Shown piece after piece: positions 35,112 to 44,050 of a DNA stretch of 64,000 nt (position 1 is the stretch's first letter; every line of letters starts with the position of its first letter). The stretch is from an uncultured Leucobacter sp. (GTDB taxonomy: Bacteria; Actinomycetota; Actinomycetes; Actinomycetales; Microbacteriaceae): contig CALCJF010000057.1 of the NCBI GenBank assembly GCA_937967375.1, positions 1-64,000 of the forward strand, written 5' to 3'. The translations under genes were made by a program, and so were the position numbers. The notes below the pieces were generated by a model that saw only the letters and a list, made by a program, of their open reading frames with translations, did not search any database and was not told the DNA's origin.

Positions 35112-36446
35112 GTGAGCGACTACGCGATCATTGGTGCCGGGCCGAGCGGGCTCGCGATGGCGCGGGCCATGCAGAAGACCGGCATCGCCGTCGACGGTTA
35201 CGAGGCGTCACACGATGTCGGCGGGCTCTGGGACATCACGAACCCGCGCAGCACGATGTATGAGTCGGCGCACCTCATCTCGTCGCGCACCACGACCGAG
35301 TTTGCAGAGTTCGCGATGCGCACGAGCGTCGACTACCCAGGCCACCGGGTGCTCAAGCGCTACTTCGACGACTACGCCGACGCGTTCTCGCTTCGCGACA
35401 GCTTCAAATTCAATACTCAGGTGACGAGGATCGCGCCCGCAGGCGAAGGAGGCTGGTCGCTCACCGCGGCAGGCCCCGACGGCGAGGTCACCAAGCACTA
35501 CCGCGGGGTGATCCTCGCCAATGGAACACTCGCCGAGCCCAACGTGCCGCGGTTTGCCGGTGACTTTTCGGGCGAGATCATGCACACGAGCGAGTACTCG
35601 AGCCCGTCGCAGCTTGCAGGCAAGCGCGTGCTCATCATCGGCGCGGGCAACTCGGGTTGCGACATCGCGGTCGACGCCGTGCACCACGCCGCGAGTGTCG
35701 ACATGAGCGTGCGTCGCGGGTACTATTTCGTGCCCCGCTACCTGTTCGGCAAGCCGAGCGACACCCTGAATCAGGGCAAGCCGATGCCCCGGCCCATCAA
35801 GCAGTTCGTTGACAAACGATTGCTGCAGGCATTCACCGGTGACCCAGTGCGCTTCGGGTTTCCGAAGCCCGACTACAAGATCTACGAGTCGCACCCGATC
35901 GTGAACACGCTCATCTTGAACCACCTCGGTCAGGGCGATCTGCGCATCATGCCCGACATCGAGCGCTTCGACGGCCACACGGTGCATTTCAAGCAGTCGA
36001 GAAGTTTCGCGAAGGGCACGAGCGACGACTACGACCTGATTCTGCTCGCCACCGGCTACAAGCTCGACTATCCGATGGTCGACCGTGAGCACCTGAACTG
36101 GCGCGCGGCCGCACCCGAGCTGTTTCTGAACATTTTCACGCCCGAGTTCAACGGGCTCTACGTGATGGGCATGGTCGAGGCATCGGGTCTGGGCTGGCAG
36201 GGCCGCTACGAGCAGGCCGAGCTCATCGCCGCCTACCTGCAGGCCGAGCAGGGCGACACGGCGCGGGCCGGGCGGTTTCGGCATCGGGTCGCGCTCGATC
36301 CTTGGCCCGACCTCACCGCCGGCTACCGCTACCTGGGGCTCGACCGGATGTCGTACTACGTGAACAAAGACGCCTACCGGGGCGCCGTGCGCGCCGAGAC
36401 AGCGGCGCTGCACCAAACCACCCAGACGAATGGGGCTGCGAGATGA
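35112..36446 (+). CDS. Flavin-containing monooxygenase
   Basis: A 444-residue FAD/NADPH-dependent monooxygenase. FAD motif GAGPSG (residues 8-13), FMO-identifying motif FSGEIMHTSEY (152-162, fits FxGxxxHxxxY) and NADPH motif GAGNSG (177-182). Such enzymes oxygenate S or N atoms or insert oxygen beside ketones (Baeyer-Villiger type). The GTG at 35112 has AAGGAG five bases upstream. Its stop overlaps the next start (ATGA), so it is the first of three coupled genes with a BASS-type transporter and an SDR enzyme. The substrate is unknown. Confidence 0.88.
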   Translation: MSDYAIIGAGPSGLAMARAMQKTGIAVDGYEASHDVGGLWDITNPRSTMYESAHLISSRTTTEFAEFAMRTSVDYPGHRVLKRYFDDYADAFSLRDSFKFNTQVTRIAPAGEGGWSLTAAGPDGEVTKHYRGVILANGTLAEPNVPRFAGDFSGEIMHTSEYSSPSQLAGKRVLIIGAGNSGCDIAVDAVHHAASVDMSVRRGYYFVPRYLFGKPSDTLNQGKPMPRPIKQFVDKRLLQAFTGDPVRFGFPKPDYKIYESHPIVNTLILNHLGQGDLRIMPDIERFDGHTVHFKQSRSFAKGTSDDYDLILLATGYKLDYPMVDREHLNWRAAAPELFLNIFTPEFNGLYVMGMVEASGLGWQGRYEQAELIAAYLQAEQGDTARAGRFRHRVALDPWPDLTAGYRYLGLDRMSYYVNKDAYRGAVRAETAALHQTTQTNGAAR

Positions 36447-37447
36447 ACATCGATGAGGTCGTGCTGAACTTCACCCCCAGCACGCTCGTGATCTTGAACG
36501 TCGTGCTCGGGCTCATCATGTTCGGCATCGCGCTCGACACGTCGCCCGATGACTTCAAGGTCGTGTTTCGTCACCCGAAACCGTTCATCATCGCGATCCT
36601 CGCGCAGCTGCTCGTGCTGCCGGCCGTGACGTTCGGGTTGACGCTCGTGCTGCCCGTGACTGCCTCGATGGCACTCGGCATGATTCTCGTCGCCTGCTGC
36701 CCTCCCGGCAACATTTCGCAGGTGCTGACGCACCGCTCGGGCGGCAATGTCGCGCTCTCGGTGTCGATGACTGCCGTCGGCAACCTGCTCTACATCGTCG
36801 CGATGCCGCTCAGCATCGCATTCTGGGGCTCGCTGCACCCGACTGCGCGCACGCTGCTGCACGCGGTCTCGCTCGATCCACTCAAGATGCTGCTCGAGAT
36901 TCTCTTGATTATCGGCCTGCCATTCGTCGCCGGCCTGCTGCTGCGCGCCAAGCTGCCGAAGTTCGCGCAGAAGGTGCAGCCGGTGGTGAAATGGTTCAGC
37001 CTGATCGCGCTGCTCGGCTTCATTGTCGGTGCGCTCGCGGGTAACTGGAGCTACTTCGTCGCGTTTCTCGGCATCATTCTGGTGGTCGTCACGATTCACG
37101 ACGCGGTCGCGCTCGCCATCGGCTACGGCACCGCCTACGTCGGCGGTCTCGGAACTCGCGAGCGCAAGGCAGTGACGTTCGAGGTCGGTATTCGCAATGC
37201 GGGCCTCGGCCTCGGGCTGGTTTTCACGTTCTTCGGCGGCCTTGGGGGCATGGCGATCGTTGCCGGCTGGTGGGGTGTCTGGGACATCATCGCGGGCCTG
37301 GTGCTCGCTTCGCTCTGGGCCGCGCACACGAAGCGCCGCACCGGATCGATCAAGGGCGATGCGAGCGGCAAGAGCGTCGCGCTCGCCGCCGCACCCGATG
37401 ACGAGGGGCGAGGATCGGCTGCGCCCGAAGGCGGTGACGCACAGTGA
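36443..37447 (+). CDS. Bile acid:sodium symporter family transporter
   Basis: A 334-residue membrane protein of the BASS/SBF superfamily, which moves organic acids (or, in some clades, arsenite) with Na+. Around nine or ten membrane helices are visible. Family landmarks are ALGMILVACCPPGNISQVLT (helix 4 region) and VTFEVGIRNAGLGLGLVFTF (helix 9, the sodium-site crossing). A charged C-terminal tail follows. Coupled to the monooxygenase upstream and the dehydrogenase downstream by four-base overlaps. A sterol, terpenoid or keto-acid substrate is possible but not shown. Confidence 0.88.
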   Translation: MNIDEVVLNFTPSTLVILNVVLGLIMFGIALDTSPDDFKVVFRHPKPFIIAILAQLLVLPAVTFGLTLVLPVTASMALGMILVACCPPGNISQVLTHRSGGNVALSVSMTAVGNLLYIVAMPLSIAFWGSLHPTARTLLHAVSLDPLKMLLEILLIIGLPFVAGLLLRAKLPKFAQKVQPVVKWFSLIALLGFIVGALAGNWSYFVAFLGIILVVVTIHDAVALAIGYGTAYVGGLGTRERKAVTFEVGIRNAGLGLGLVFTFFGGLGGMAIVAGWWGVWDIIAGLVLASLWAAHTKRRTGSIKGDASGKSVALAAAPDDEGRGSAAPEGGDAQ

Positions 37448-38421
37448 CGCGGGTGCTCGTTACCGGAGGCGCCGGGTTTCTAGGTTCGAACGTCGCGGCA
37501 GCGCTCGCGCGGCGCGCAGACGTCGAGCTCGTGATCGCGGGTGACGTGCGCGAGCCTTCGGCGCTGCCGGAAGGCGTGCAGTTCGAGGCATGCGACGTTA
37601 CCGATGCGGCTTCGATCGCGCCGCTGCTGCGCGAGCACTGCATCGACACGGTGGTGCACCTCGCCGCGATCGTGAACCCCGGCCGCGACGTCTCACTCGA
37701 GTACCGGGTCGACGTCGAGGGGTCTGCCAACGTGCTTGCCGCGTGCGTCGAGGCGGGAGTCACGCGCATCGTCGTGTCGAGCTCGGGGGCGGCCTACGGC
37801 TACCACGCTGACTCCCCCGCCTGGATCGACGAGACGGTGCCCGCGCGCGGCAGCGACGAGTTTCCGTACTCGAAGCACAAACGCCTCGTCGAAGAAATGC
37901 TCGCCGCATACCGCGAAGACCACCCATCGCTGACGCAGACCGTGTTTCGAATCGGTACGATCCTCGGCCCAACCGTGAAAAACCAGATCACGGCGCTCTG
38001 GGACGGGGGGCGCGTGCTGCACATCGCCGGCAGCGACTCGCCATTCGTGTTCATCTGGGTCGATGACGTCGCGGCGGCCATGGTGCGCGCGGCAACCGGC
38101 GGCCCGGCCGGCATCTACAACGTTGCGGGCGACGGTGCGCTGACGGTGCCCGAGATTGCGGCGAGGATCGGCAAGCCGCTACTGACTGTTCCCGCATGGG
38201 CGCTGACTGCCGCGCTCTGGCTCGGGCGATCCCTTCGCCTGACCGAACACGGGCCCGAAAAGGTGCGCTTTCTGCGCTACCGGCCCGTGCTCGCGAACGA
38301 TCGACTGAAGCGCGAGTTCGGATTCACACCGACGCGCACATCGCGAGAGGCGTTCGAGGAATACCTTGCGACGCACCCCGGCGTTGCGCGTGCAGACGCC
38401 AACGGTTCGACGCAGACGTGA
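37444..38421 (+). CDS. NAD-dependent epimerase/dehydratase (extended SDR)
   Basis: A 325-residue Rossmann enzyme. Coenzyme motif TGGAGFLGSN (residues 7-16), Ser 112-114 and the catalytic YSKHK (Tyr 142, Lys 146). The Tyr-x3-Lys pair and C-terminal substrate domain fit sugar-nucleotide epimerases and 3beta-hydroxysteroid-type dehydrogenases. It starts with GTG overlapping the transporter stop (GTGA), the third gene of the FMO-BASS-SDR unit. Its partner genes favour redox work on the imported substrate over cell-wall sugar epimerisation, but this is inference. Confidence 0.87.
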   Translation: MTRVLVTGGAGFLGSNVAAALARRADVELVIAGDVREPSALPEGVQFEACDVTDAASIAPLLREHCIDTVVHLAAIVNPGRDVSLEYRVDVEGSANVLAACVEAGVTRIVVSSSGAAYGYHADSPAWIDETVPARGSDEFPYSKHKRLVEEMLAAYREDHPSLTQTVFRIGTILGPTVKNQITALWDGGRVLHIAGSDSPFVFIWVDDVAAAMVRAATGGPAGIYNVAGDGALTVPEIAARIGKPLLTVPAWALTAALWLGRSLRLTEHGPEKVRFLRYRPVLANDRLKREFGFTPTRTSREAFEEYLATHPGVARADANGSTQT

Positions 38422-38563
38422 GCAAGCCGTAAAAATTGCTCGCGTTTCCGTATGGAAACCGTAAGGATCGAGACACGGGCCCGTTGCGAGCGCTTCGATA
38501 GGAATACCCCCGCAGAAAGCGATCACCCGATCGCCCGGGTGTGTGAATCGGAGGATGAGTGCA

Positions 38564-40546
38564 GTGAGCACCGCAGAGTACGGCTCGTCGCTCGAGGTGC
38601 CGCCGGCAGAGCCGGTTCGGCAGCGACGCCGTGCGGCGTTCGGCAAATGGATGCTCGCCGAAACCGCCGAATCGCCGGGGCGGCAGACAGGCCCGCACGG
38701 TCGACCCGAGGAGCATCGCCGAGCCCACTGGCTGAGGGTGATGTGCCTCACGGGTCTCGACTACTTCTCGACCCTCGGCTATCAGCCGGCGATTGCCGCG
38801 CTCGCTGCCGGAGCGGTGGCCCCGCTGGCCACGATCGTGCTCGTGCTCGTCACACTCGCCGGTGCGCTGCCCGTCTACCGCCGGGTGGCGAAAGAGAGCC
38901 CACACGGCACCGGGTCGATCTCCATGCTCGCGAAGCTGCTGCCCCGCTGGGGCGGCAAGCTCGCCGTGCTCGCGCTGCTCGGATTCGCCGCCACAGACTT
39001 CATGATCACCATGACGCTCTCGGCCGCTGATGCGACGGCGCACCTCGTAGAGAACCCGTTCGCGCCCTCTGGGTTGAAGGGCCAAGAGGTCGTCATCACG
39101 ATTGCGATGCTCGCGGGGCTCGGAGTGGTCTTCTTGCGAGGATTCAAAGAGGCGATTCGCCTCGCGACGGTGCTTGTCGGGGTGTTCTTGGCCCTCAATC
39201 TCGTGGTCGTCGCGGTCGCGCTCTTCGAGCTGATCGGGCATCCCGTGCTGCTCGGTGACTGGTGGACGGTGCTCACGACCCAGCACGGCGACCCATTCCT
39301 CGTCATCGCCCTGGCCCTGCTCGTGTTTCCGAAGCTCGCACTCGGCCTCTCGGGGTTTGAGACCGGCGTTGCGGTGATGCCGCAGATTCGAGGCGATAAG
39401 GGCGATACCGAGGCCCAGCCGACCGGGCGCATTCGCGGCGCGCGGCGACTGCTCACCACCTCGGCGCTCATCATGAGCGGCTTTCTCATCACGTCATCGA
39501 TCACAACGGTCGCGCTGATTCCGGCCAAGGAGTTTGAACCGGGCGGTGAGGCGAATGGCCGCGCCCTCGCCTACTTGGCGCACCACTTCTTGGGCGACGG
39601 CTTCGGCACGGCATACGACCTCGCCACCATTGCGATCCTCTGGTTCGCAGGCGCATCGGCCATGGCGGGTCTCTTGAACCTCGTGCCCCGCTATCTGCCC
39701 CACTACGGCATGGCTCCCGCCTGGGCCAGGGCGACGAGGCCGCTCGTGCTCGTGTTCACCGCTGTCGCTTTTCTCATCACCATCATCTTTCAGGCGAGCG
39801 TCGATGCGCAGGGTGGGGCATACGCCACCGGTGTGCTCGTGCTCATCACCTCGGCCGCGATCGCGGTGACGCTCGTCGCACGGCGGCGCGGTGAACGTGC
39901 CGCGACCATCGGCTTCGGCATCATCACCGCGGTGTTTCTCTACACGACCGTCGCGAACGTCATCGAACGCCCCGACGGCATCAAGATCGCGGCGTGCTTT
40001 ATCGTGGGCATCGTTGTCGTGAGTTTCTTTTCGAGAGTGGTCAGGTCTACCGAGTTGCGCGCGACGTCGGTGCGCCTCGACGAACACGCGGGGGCATTCG
40101 TCGACTCGTTGCAGGGCGGGGCGCTGCGCTTAGTCGCGCACGAGCCGAACGATCTGAGCGAGGGGCGCTACGCACAGAAGCTTCGGCACGCGCGAGCCGC
40201 ACACGGGCTGCCCGATGACAACGTGCTGTTCATCGAGATCGAAGTATCCGACAGCTCGGATTTCGAGGGCGAGCTGGTGGTGCAGGGGGTCGAACGCCAC
40301 GGCTATCGCGTGCTCGTCGTGCGCGGCAGCACGGTGCCGAACGCGATCGCCGCGGTCGCGCTGCACCTGAGCGCGAACTTCGGGTGCATGCCGCACATCT
40401 ACTTTCGCTGGACAGAGGGCAACCCGATCAGCAATCTGCTTCGTTTCTTGCTCTTCGGTGAGGGCGAGATCGCACCCATGACGCGCGAGGTGCTGCGCGA
40501 GGCACAACCAGATGTGACACGGCGCCCCTGGATTCACGTAGCGTAG
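38564..40546 (+). CDS. APC family permease, probable KimA/KUP-like K+ importer
   Basis: A 660-residue membrane protein of the amino-acid-polyamine-organocation superfamily. About twelve membrane helices are visible from residue 65 (LTGLDYFSTLGYQPAIAALA) to about 500, then a cytoplasmic domain of roughly 150 residues. Large APC proteins with such tails include the K+ importer KimA. It stands four bases upstream of a KdpD-like kinase and a KdpE-like regulator, which supports potassium over amino acids. The GTG at 38564 has GGAGG nine bases upstream. No c-di-AMP riboswitch core was recognised in its leader. Confidence 0.8.
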   Translation: MSTAEYGSSLEVPPAEPVRQRRRAAFGKWMLAETAESPGRQTGPHGRPEEHRRAHWLRVMCLTGLDYFSTLGYQPAIAALAAGAVAPLATIVLVLVTLAGALPVYRRVAKESPHGTGSISMLAKLLPRWGGKLAVLALLGFAATDFMITMTLSAADATAHLVENPFAPSGLKGQEVVITIAMLAGLGVVFLRGFKEAIRLATVLVGVFLALNLVVVAVALFELIGHPVLLGDWWTVLTTQHGDPFLVIALALLVFPKLALGLSGFETGVAVMPQIRGDKGDTEAQPTGRIRGARRLLTTSALIMSGFLITSSITTVALIPAKEFEPGGEANGRALAYLAHHFLGDGFGTAYDLATIAILWFAGASAMAGLLNLVPRYLPHYGMAPAWARATRPLVLVFTAVAFLITIIFQASVDAQGGAYATGVLVLITSAAIAVTLVARRRGERAATIGFGIITAVFLYTTVANVIERPDGIKIAACFIVGIVVVSFFSRVVRSTELRATSVRLDEHAGAFVDSLQGGALRLVAHEPNDLSEGRYAQKLRHARAAHGLPDDNVLFIEIEVSDSSDFEGELVVQGVERHGYRVLVVRGSTVPNAIAAVALHLSANFGCMPHIYFRWTEGNPISNLLRFLLFGEGEIAPMTREVLREAQPDVTRRPWIHVA

Positions 40547-40550
40547 AGTC

Positions 40551-41705
40551 GTGGCGAAAACGACAGGCTCGGCGAGTGCGGCGCAGCGCGGTGCCCTGCC
40601 GCGCGTGCGCCAACTCGCGGGCCTCGCCGTCGCCCTGTTGGCTCTGCCGTTGCTCATGCTGTTGTTTGGCAGCTTTCACACCCCGAACGCCATCGCGATC
40701 GAGGTGCTCTGCCTGCAGTTGTATGTCGTCGTCGTCGCGCTCGTCGGCGGCCTATGGCCCGCTCTGCTTGCCGCAGTGTGCTCGGGGGTGCTGCTCGATC
40801 TCTTCTTCATCGAACCCCACTTCACGGTTGCCGTGGCAGATCCGATTCACCTCGTAGTGCTGATGCTGCACATCGCGACAGCGGTGGTGGTGAGCGTGGT
40901 GCTTGAACGGCACAGGCGTGAGGCAGCGGCCAAAGCAGTCGAGCCCATTGCCGCCTCAGACAGGGTGCGCGGTGCGCTGCTCTCGGCGCTCAGCCACGAC
41001 CTGCGTCGGCCGCTCGCCTCGGCGACCGCGGCGGTGGGTGGCCTGCGCTCTGCCGGCGATGCGCTGTCGCCCTCCGACCGCGACGAACTGCTCGAAACCG
41101 CGCACGAGAGCCTCGCGTCACTCACCGCGCTCGTCACCGACCTGCTCGACGTGAGCCGAGTGCAAGCGGGCGTGCTGGCGATCTCCCCCATCGCGCTCGA
41201 CCCGATGGACGTCATCGAGCCGGCCCTCGAAGAGCTCGGCGAGGTGCAACCGCACGTTGAGGTGCTGGCCACTCATGGCCGGGCCAAGATCCTCGCCGAC
41301 CCTGTGCTGCTGCAACGAGCCATCGTGAACCTGCTGGCCAACGCACTGCGCTTCTCGCCCCCGGAGACCCCCGTGCAGATCGCGACCCGCCTGATCTTCG
41401 ACCGGCTCGAGATTCGGGTGATCGACCACGGACCGGGTGTGCCGATCGCCCGGCGCAGCGACGTGTTCGTGCCGTTTCAGCGGCTCGGAGACACCGACAA
41501 CACGACCGGCCTTGGCCTTGGCCTCGCGCTTTCACGCGGCTTCATCGAGGCGATGCAGGGCACACTCGAACCCGAAGACACCCCGGGCGGCGGGCTCACG
41601 ATGGTGGTATCGCTGCTCGCGAGCGGTGAGGGCGCCGATACCGGCACACTGGCGCGGGCCTCGCGCGTTAACGAGCAGCGCGGCAGCGAAGGGCACACAC
41701 GATGA
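40551..41705 (+). CDS. KdpD-like sensor histidine kinase (DUF4118)
   Basis: A 384-residue membrane kinase. The DUF4118 four-helix membrane block covers about residues 23-118 (FGSFHTPNAIAIEVLCLQLY, with LLDLFFIEPHFTVAVADP). The HisKA box is ALLSALSHDLRRPLAS (His 149). The ATPase N box is VNLLANALRFSP and the G box TGLGLGLALSRGFIEA. It lacks the N-terminal KdpD/Usp sensing domains of true KdpD, so it is a short version. It starts with GTG four bases after the permease and overlaps the response regulator start. Confidence 0.88.
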   Translation: MAKTTGSASAAQRGALPRVRQLAGLAVALLALPLLMLLFGSFHTPNAIAIEVLCLQLYVVVVALVGGLWPALLAAVCSGVLLDLFFIEPHFTVAVADPIHLVVLMLHIATAVVVSVVLERHRREAAAKAVEPIAASDRVRGALLSALSHDLRRPLASATAAVGGLRSAGDALSPSDRDELLETAHESLASLTALVTDLLDVSRVQAGVLAISPIALDPMDVIEPALEELGEVQPHVEVLATHGRAKILADPVLLQRAIVNLLANALRFSPPETPVQIATRLIFDRLEIRVIDHGPGVPIARRSDVFVPFQRLGDTDNTTGLGLGLALSRGFIEAMQGTLEPEDTPGGGLTMVVSLLASGEGADTGTLARASRVNEQRGSEGHTR

Positions 41706-42391
41706 AGATTCTCATTGCCGACGACGACCCGCAGCTGCTTCGCGCCCTGCGCATCACTCTGACGGCCAAGGGCTACGAGATCATCACCGCGGCTGACGGC
41801 GAAGAGGCCATAAGCCTGGCCGCCGACGAACGGCCCGACGTGTTGCTGCTCGACCTCGGTATGCCGCGCTTCGACGGGCTCGACGTGATCCACGCGATTC
41901 GCGGCTGGTCAGACGCGCCGATTCTCGTCGTGTCGGGGCGCACGGGCGCCGGCGACAAGGTCGAGGCGCTCGATGCCGGCGCAGACGACTACGTCACGAA
42001 ACCGTTTCTCGTCGAAGAGCTGCTCGCGCGCATTCGCGCGCTCACCAGGCGCATTCCCGAGCAAGAGGCGAGCCCGGTCGTGACGTTCGGGCAAGTCACG
42101 GTCGATCTCTCTGCGAGGATCGTGACCGACACTTCGAGCGGTCGGCCCGTGCAGGTGCGACTGACGCCCACCGAGTGGCAAGTGCTCGAGCTGCTCATTC
42201 GCAACGCGGGCAAGCTCGTGACGAGGCAGACCCTGCTCACCCACATCTGGGGGTTCGAGCATGCCAAAGACACGGGCTACCTTCGGCTGTACTTGTCGCA
42301 GTTGCGCAAGAAGCTCGAACCGGATCCCGCGAATCCGCGCTATCTGCTCACCGAATCGGGCATGGGGTATCGGCTGCAGCTCGAGGGGTGA
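41702..42391 (+). CDS. OmpR/KdpE-type response regulator
   Basis: A 229-residue two-domain regulator. The receiver domain has the acidic pair DDD (7-9), phospho-acceptor Asp 51 (LLLDLGMP) and Lys in DDYVTKPF. The winged-helix effector includes LTPTEWQVLELLIRNAGKLV and HIWGFEHAKDTGYLRLYLSQ, as in KdpE. Coupled to the kinase by a four-base ATGA overlap. It probably controls the upstream permease gene in response to potassium or osmotic change. Confidence 0.9.
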   Translation: MKILIADDDPQLLRALRITLTAKGYEIITAADGEEAISLAADERPDVLLLDLGMPRFDGLDVIHAIRGWSDAPILVVSGRTGAGDKVEALDAGADDYVTKPFLVEELLARIRALTRRIPEQEASPVVTFGQVTVDLSARIVTDTSSGRPVQVRLTPTEWQVLELLIRNAGKLVTRQTLLTHIWGFEHAKDTGYLRLYLSQLRKKLEPDPANPRYLLTESGMGYRLQLEG

Positions 42392-42489
42392 AATCGGCGG
42401 GTGAACGCGAATCGGGGTCGCTCACCGATTCGTTTCGGCTGGAGACGGTGGGCTCGGCGCGGGGCCTGCGGGCGCGGCGAGATACCGGT

Positions 42490-42545
42490 CGAGAAAGGGA
42501 ATTTCACGCTTCAAGCGGCCGCAAGCAATGAAAATCCCTTTCTCG
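42490..42545 (+). terminator. Long hairpin after the two-component operon
   Basis: CGAGAAAGGGA and its near-complement TCCCTTTCTCG enclose a further interrupted stem (TTTCA/TGAAA, GCTT/AAGC) around GCGGCCGC. Some 22 pairs with few mismatches lie 99 bases past the response-regulator stop. It lacks a strong T run but is well placed to end that transcript. Confidence 0.55.
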
Positions 42546-42621
42546 ATGGGAATGTGGGTGCAGGAAACTGTGCGTCGCTGCGTGAGCTCGCGTGTTGAGT
42601 GTCGCGTGCCTCAAAAGGAAA

Positions 42622-42668
42622 GGGCACTTGGTGTTGCCTGAACTGAGTCAGAGCAACACCAAGTGCCC
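42622..42668 (-). terminator. 16-base-pair perfect hairpin after trxA
   Basis: GGGCACTTGGTGTTGC (42622-42637) pairs perfectly with GCAACACCAAGTGCCC (42653-42668); the inner CTGA/TCAG extends it past one bulge. On the minus strand it is followed by TTTCCTTTT, so it is a strong terminator for trxB-trxA. Confidence 0.8.
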
Positions 42669-42705
42669 ACTTGTTTGAGATCGGTGCGATCCCGCTGGCT
42701 GAAGC

Positions 42706-43029
42706 CTAGAGAATGCCCTCGAGCTGCTGCTCGATCATCTGCTTCGGCATCGCGCCGATCAGCTCGCGCACCTCTTCGCCGCCCTTGAAGACCTTCATCG
42801 CGGGGATCGAGGTGATCCGGTACTGCGCGGCAAGCGCGGGCTCCTCATCGACGTTGACCTTGACGATGCGAATCTTGCCCTCGTTCTCGGCAGCGATCTG
42901 GTCGAGCACGGGTGCGACCATGCGGCACGGGCCGCACCAGGCTGCCCAAAAATCGACGAGAACGGGAATCTCGCTCTGCAGCACGACCTTCTCGAAGGTC
43001 TGCTCGCCTACGTTGATTGCTTCTGACAT
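42706..43029 (-). CDS. trxA: Thioredoxin
   Basis: A 107-residue dithiol reductase that keeps cytoplasmic proteins reduced and supplies ribonucleotide reductase. Active site WCGPC (residues 31-35) within VDFWAAWCGPCRMVAPVLDQ, cis-Pro in RITSIPAMKVFKGGE. Length and motifs are canonical. It follows trxB by 20 bases on the minus strand, and the pair shares a strong terminator. Confidence 0.97.
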   Translation of the reverse strand: MSEAINVGEQTFEKVVLQSEIPVLVDFWAAWCGPCRMVAPVLDQIAAENEGKIRIVKVNVDEEPALAAQYRITSIPAMKVFKGGEEVRELIGAMPKQMIEQQLEGIL

Positions 43030-43049
43030 GTTGTGCTCCTAAATATTCG

Positions 43050-43979
43050 TTAGTGGTCTTCGAGCGCTGCGAGGTAGTGCTCGGCGTCGAGGGCTGCGAC
43101 GGTGCCCGAACCAGCGGCGGTGACAGCCTGGCGGTAGCTCGGGTCGATGACGTCGCCCGCGGCGAACACGCCGGGCACCGAGGTCTTCGAGCTGCGGCCC
43201 TCGACGGCGATGGTGCCGTCTGCGGTGAGATCGAGCTTGCCGTGCACCAAGTGGGTGCGCGGGTCGTTGCCGATCGCGATGAACACGCCGTCGAGCGCCA
43301 GATCGCGAGTCTCACCGGTCACGGTGTCGCGCAGTGCGACGCCGTTCGCCTCGGTTTCGCCGTGAATCGCGGTGACCTCAGCGTTCCAGATGAATTCGAT
43401 CTTCTCGTTGTCGAAGGCGCGCTGCTGCATGATCTTTGACGCCTTGAGCGAGTCGCGGCGGTGAATGACGTACACCTTCGAAGCGAAGCGGGTGAGAAAG
43501 GTCGCCTCTTCCATCGCAGAGTCGCCGCCGCCGACAACTGCGATTGTCTTCTCACGGAAGAAGAAGCCGTCGCAGGTCGCGCACCACGAGACGCCGTGGC
43601 CGCTCAGGCGATCTTCGTCGGCGATGCCGAGCTTGCGGTAGGCCGAGCCGGTCGCAAACACGACTGCCTTCGCCTCGTGCACGGTGCCGTCGGCATCGGT
43701 AACGCGCTTCACGTCGCCCTCGAGATCGAGCTCGGTGACGTCGTTGTAGAGCACCTTCGTGCCGAAGCGCTCGGCCTGCGACTGAATCTTCTCCATGAGC
43801 TCGGGGCCCTGCACGCCCTCGGGAAAGCCCGGAAAGTTCTCGACATCGGTCGTGTTCATCAGCTCGCCGCCGGGTTCTACCGAGCTCGCGAACAGCACGG
43901 GCTCAAGGCCGGCGCGTGCCGCGTAAATGCCTGCGGTGAGGCCTGCGGGGCCCGAACCGATGATGATGATCTGATGCAT
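43050..43979 (-). CDS. trxB: Thioredoxin-disulfide reductase
   Basis: A 309-residue FAD enzyme that reduces thioredoxin with NADPH. FAD motif IIIGSGPAGLTAGIYAARAG at the N-terminus, redox-active CATC (Cys 133/136) in GVSWCATCDGFFF, NADPH motif VVGGGDSAMEEATFL, and the C-terminal FAD motif GVFAAGDVIDPSYRQA. First gene of trxB-trxA. Confidence 0.97.
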   Translation of the reverse strand: MHQIIIIGSGPAGLTAGIYAARAGLEPVLFASSVEPGGELMNTTDVENFPGFPEGVQGPELMEKIQSQAERFGTKVLYNDVTELDLEGDVKRVTDADGTVHEAKAVVFATGSAYRKLGIADEDRLSGHGVSWCATCDGFFFREKTIAVVGGGDSAMEEATFLTRFASKVYVIHRRDSLKASKIMQQRAFDNEKIEFIWNAEVTAIHGETEANGVALRDTVTGETRDLALDGVFIAIGNDPRTHLVHGKLDLTADGTIAVEGRSSKTSVPGVFAAGDVIDPSYRQAVTAAGSGTVAALDAEHYLAALEDH

Positions 43980-44050
43980 GCTGCTCCTCGCGCGGCGGAT
44001 TGATCGTAGTGAGTAATGAGCTACGGGATAGAACCCAGTTTAGGTTCGAA

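Noticed and set aside
35208..36416. Long minus-strand frame opposite the monooxygenase
   Set aside because: The plus strand carries a full set of FMO motifs; the antisense frame has no recognisable domain or ribosome site.
38422..38563. c-di-AMP (ydaO-type) riboswitch upstream of the APC permease
   Set aside because: The K+-transport hypothesis made this worth checking, but none of the conserved core segments I know could be found.
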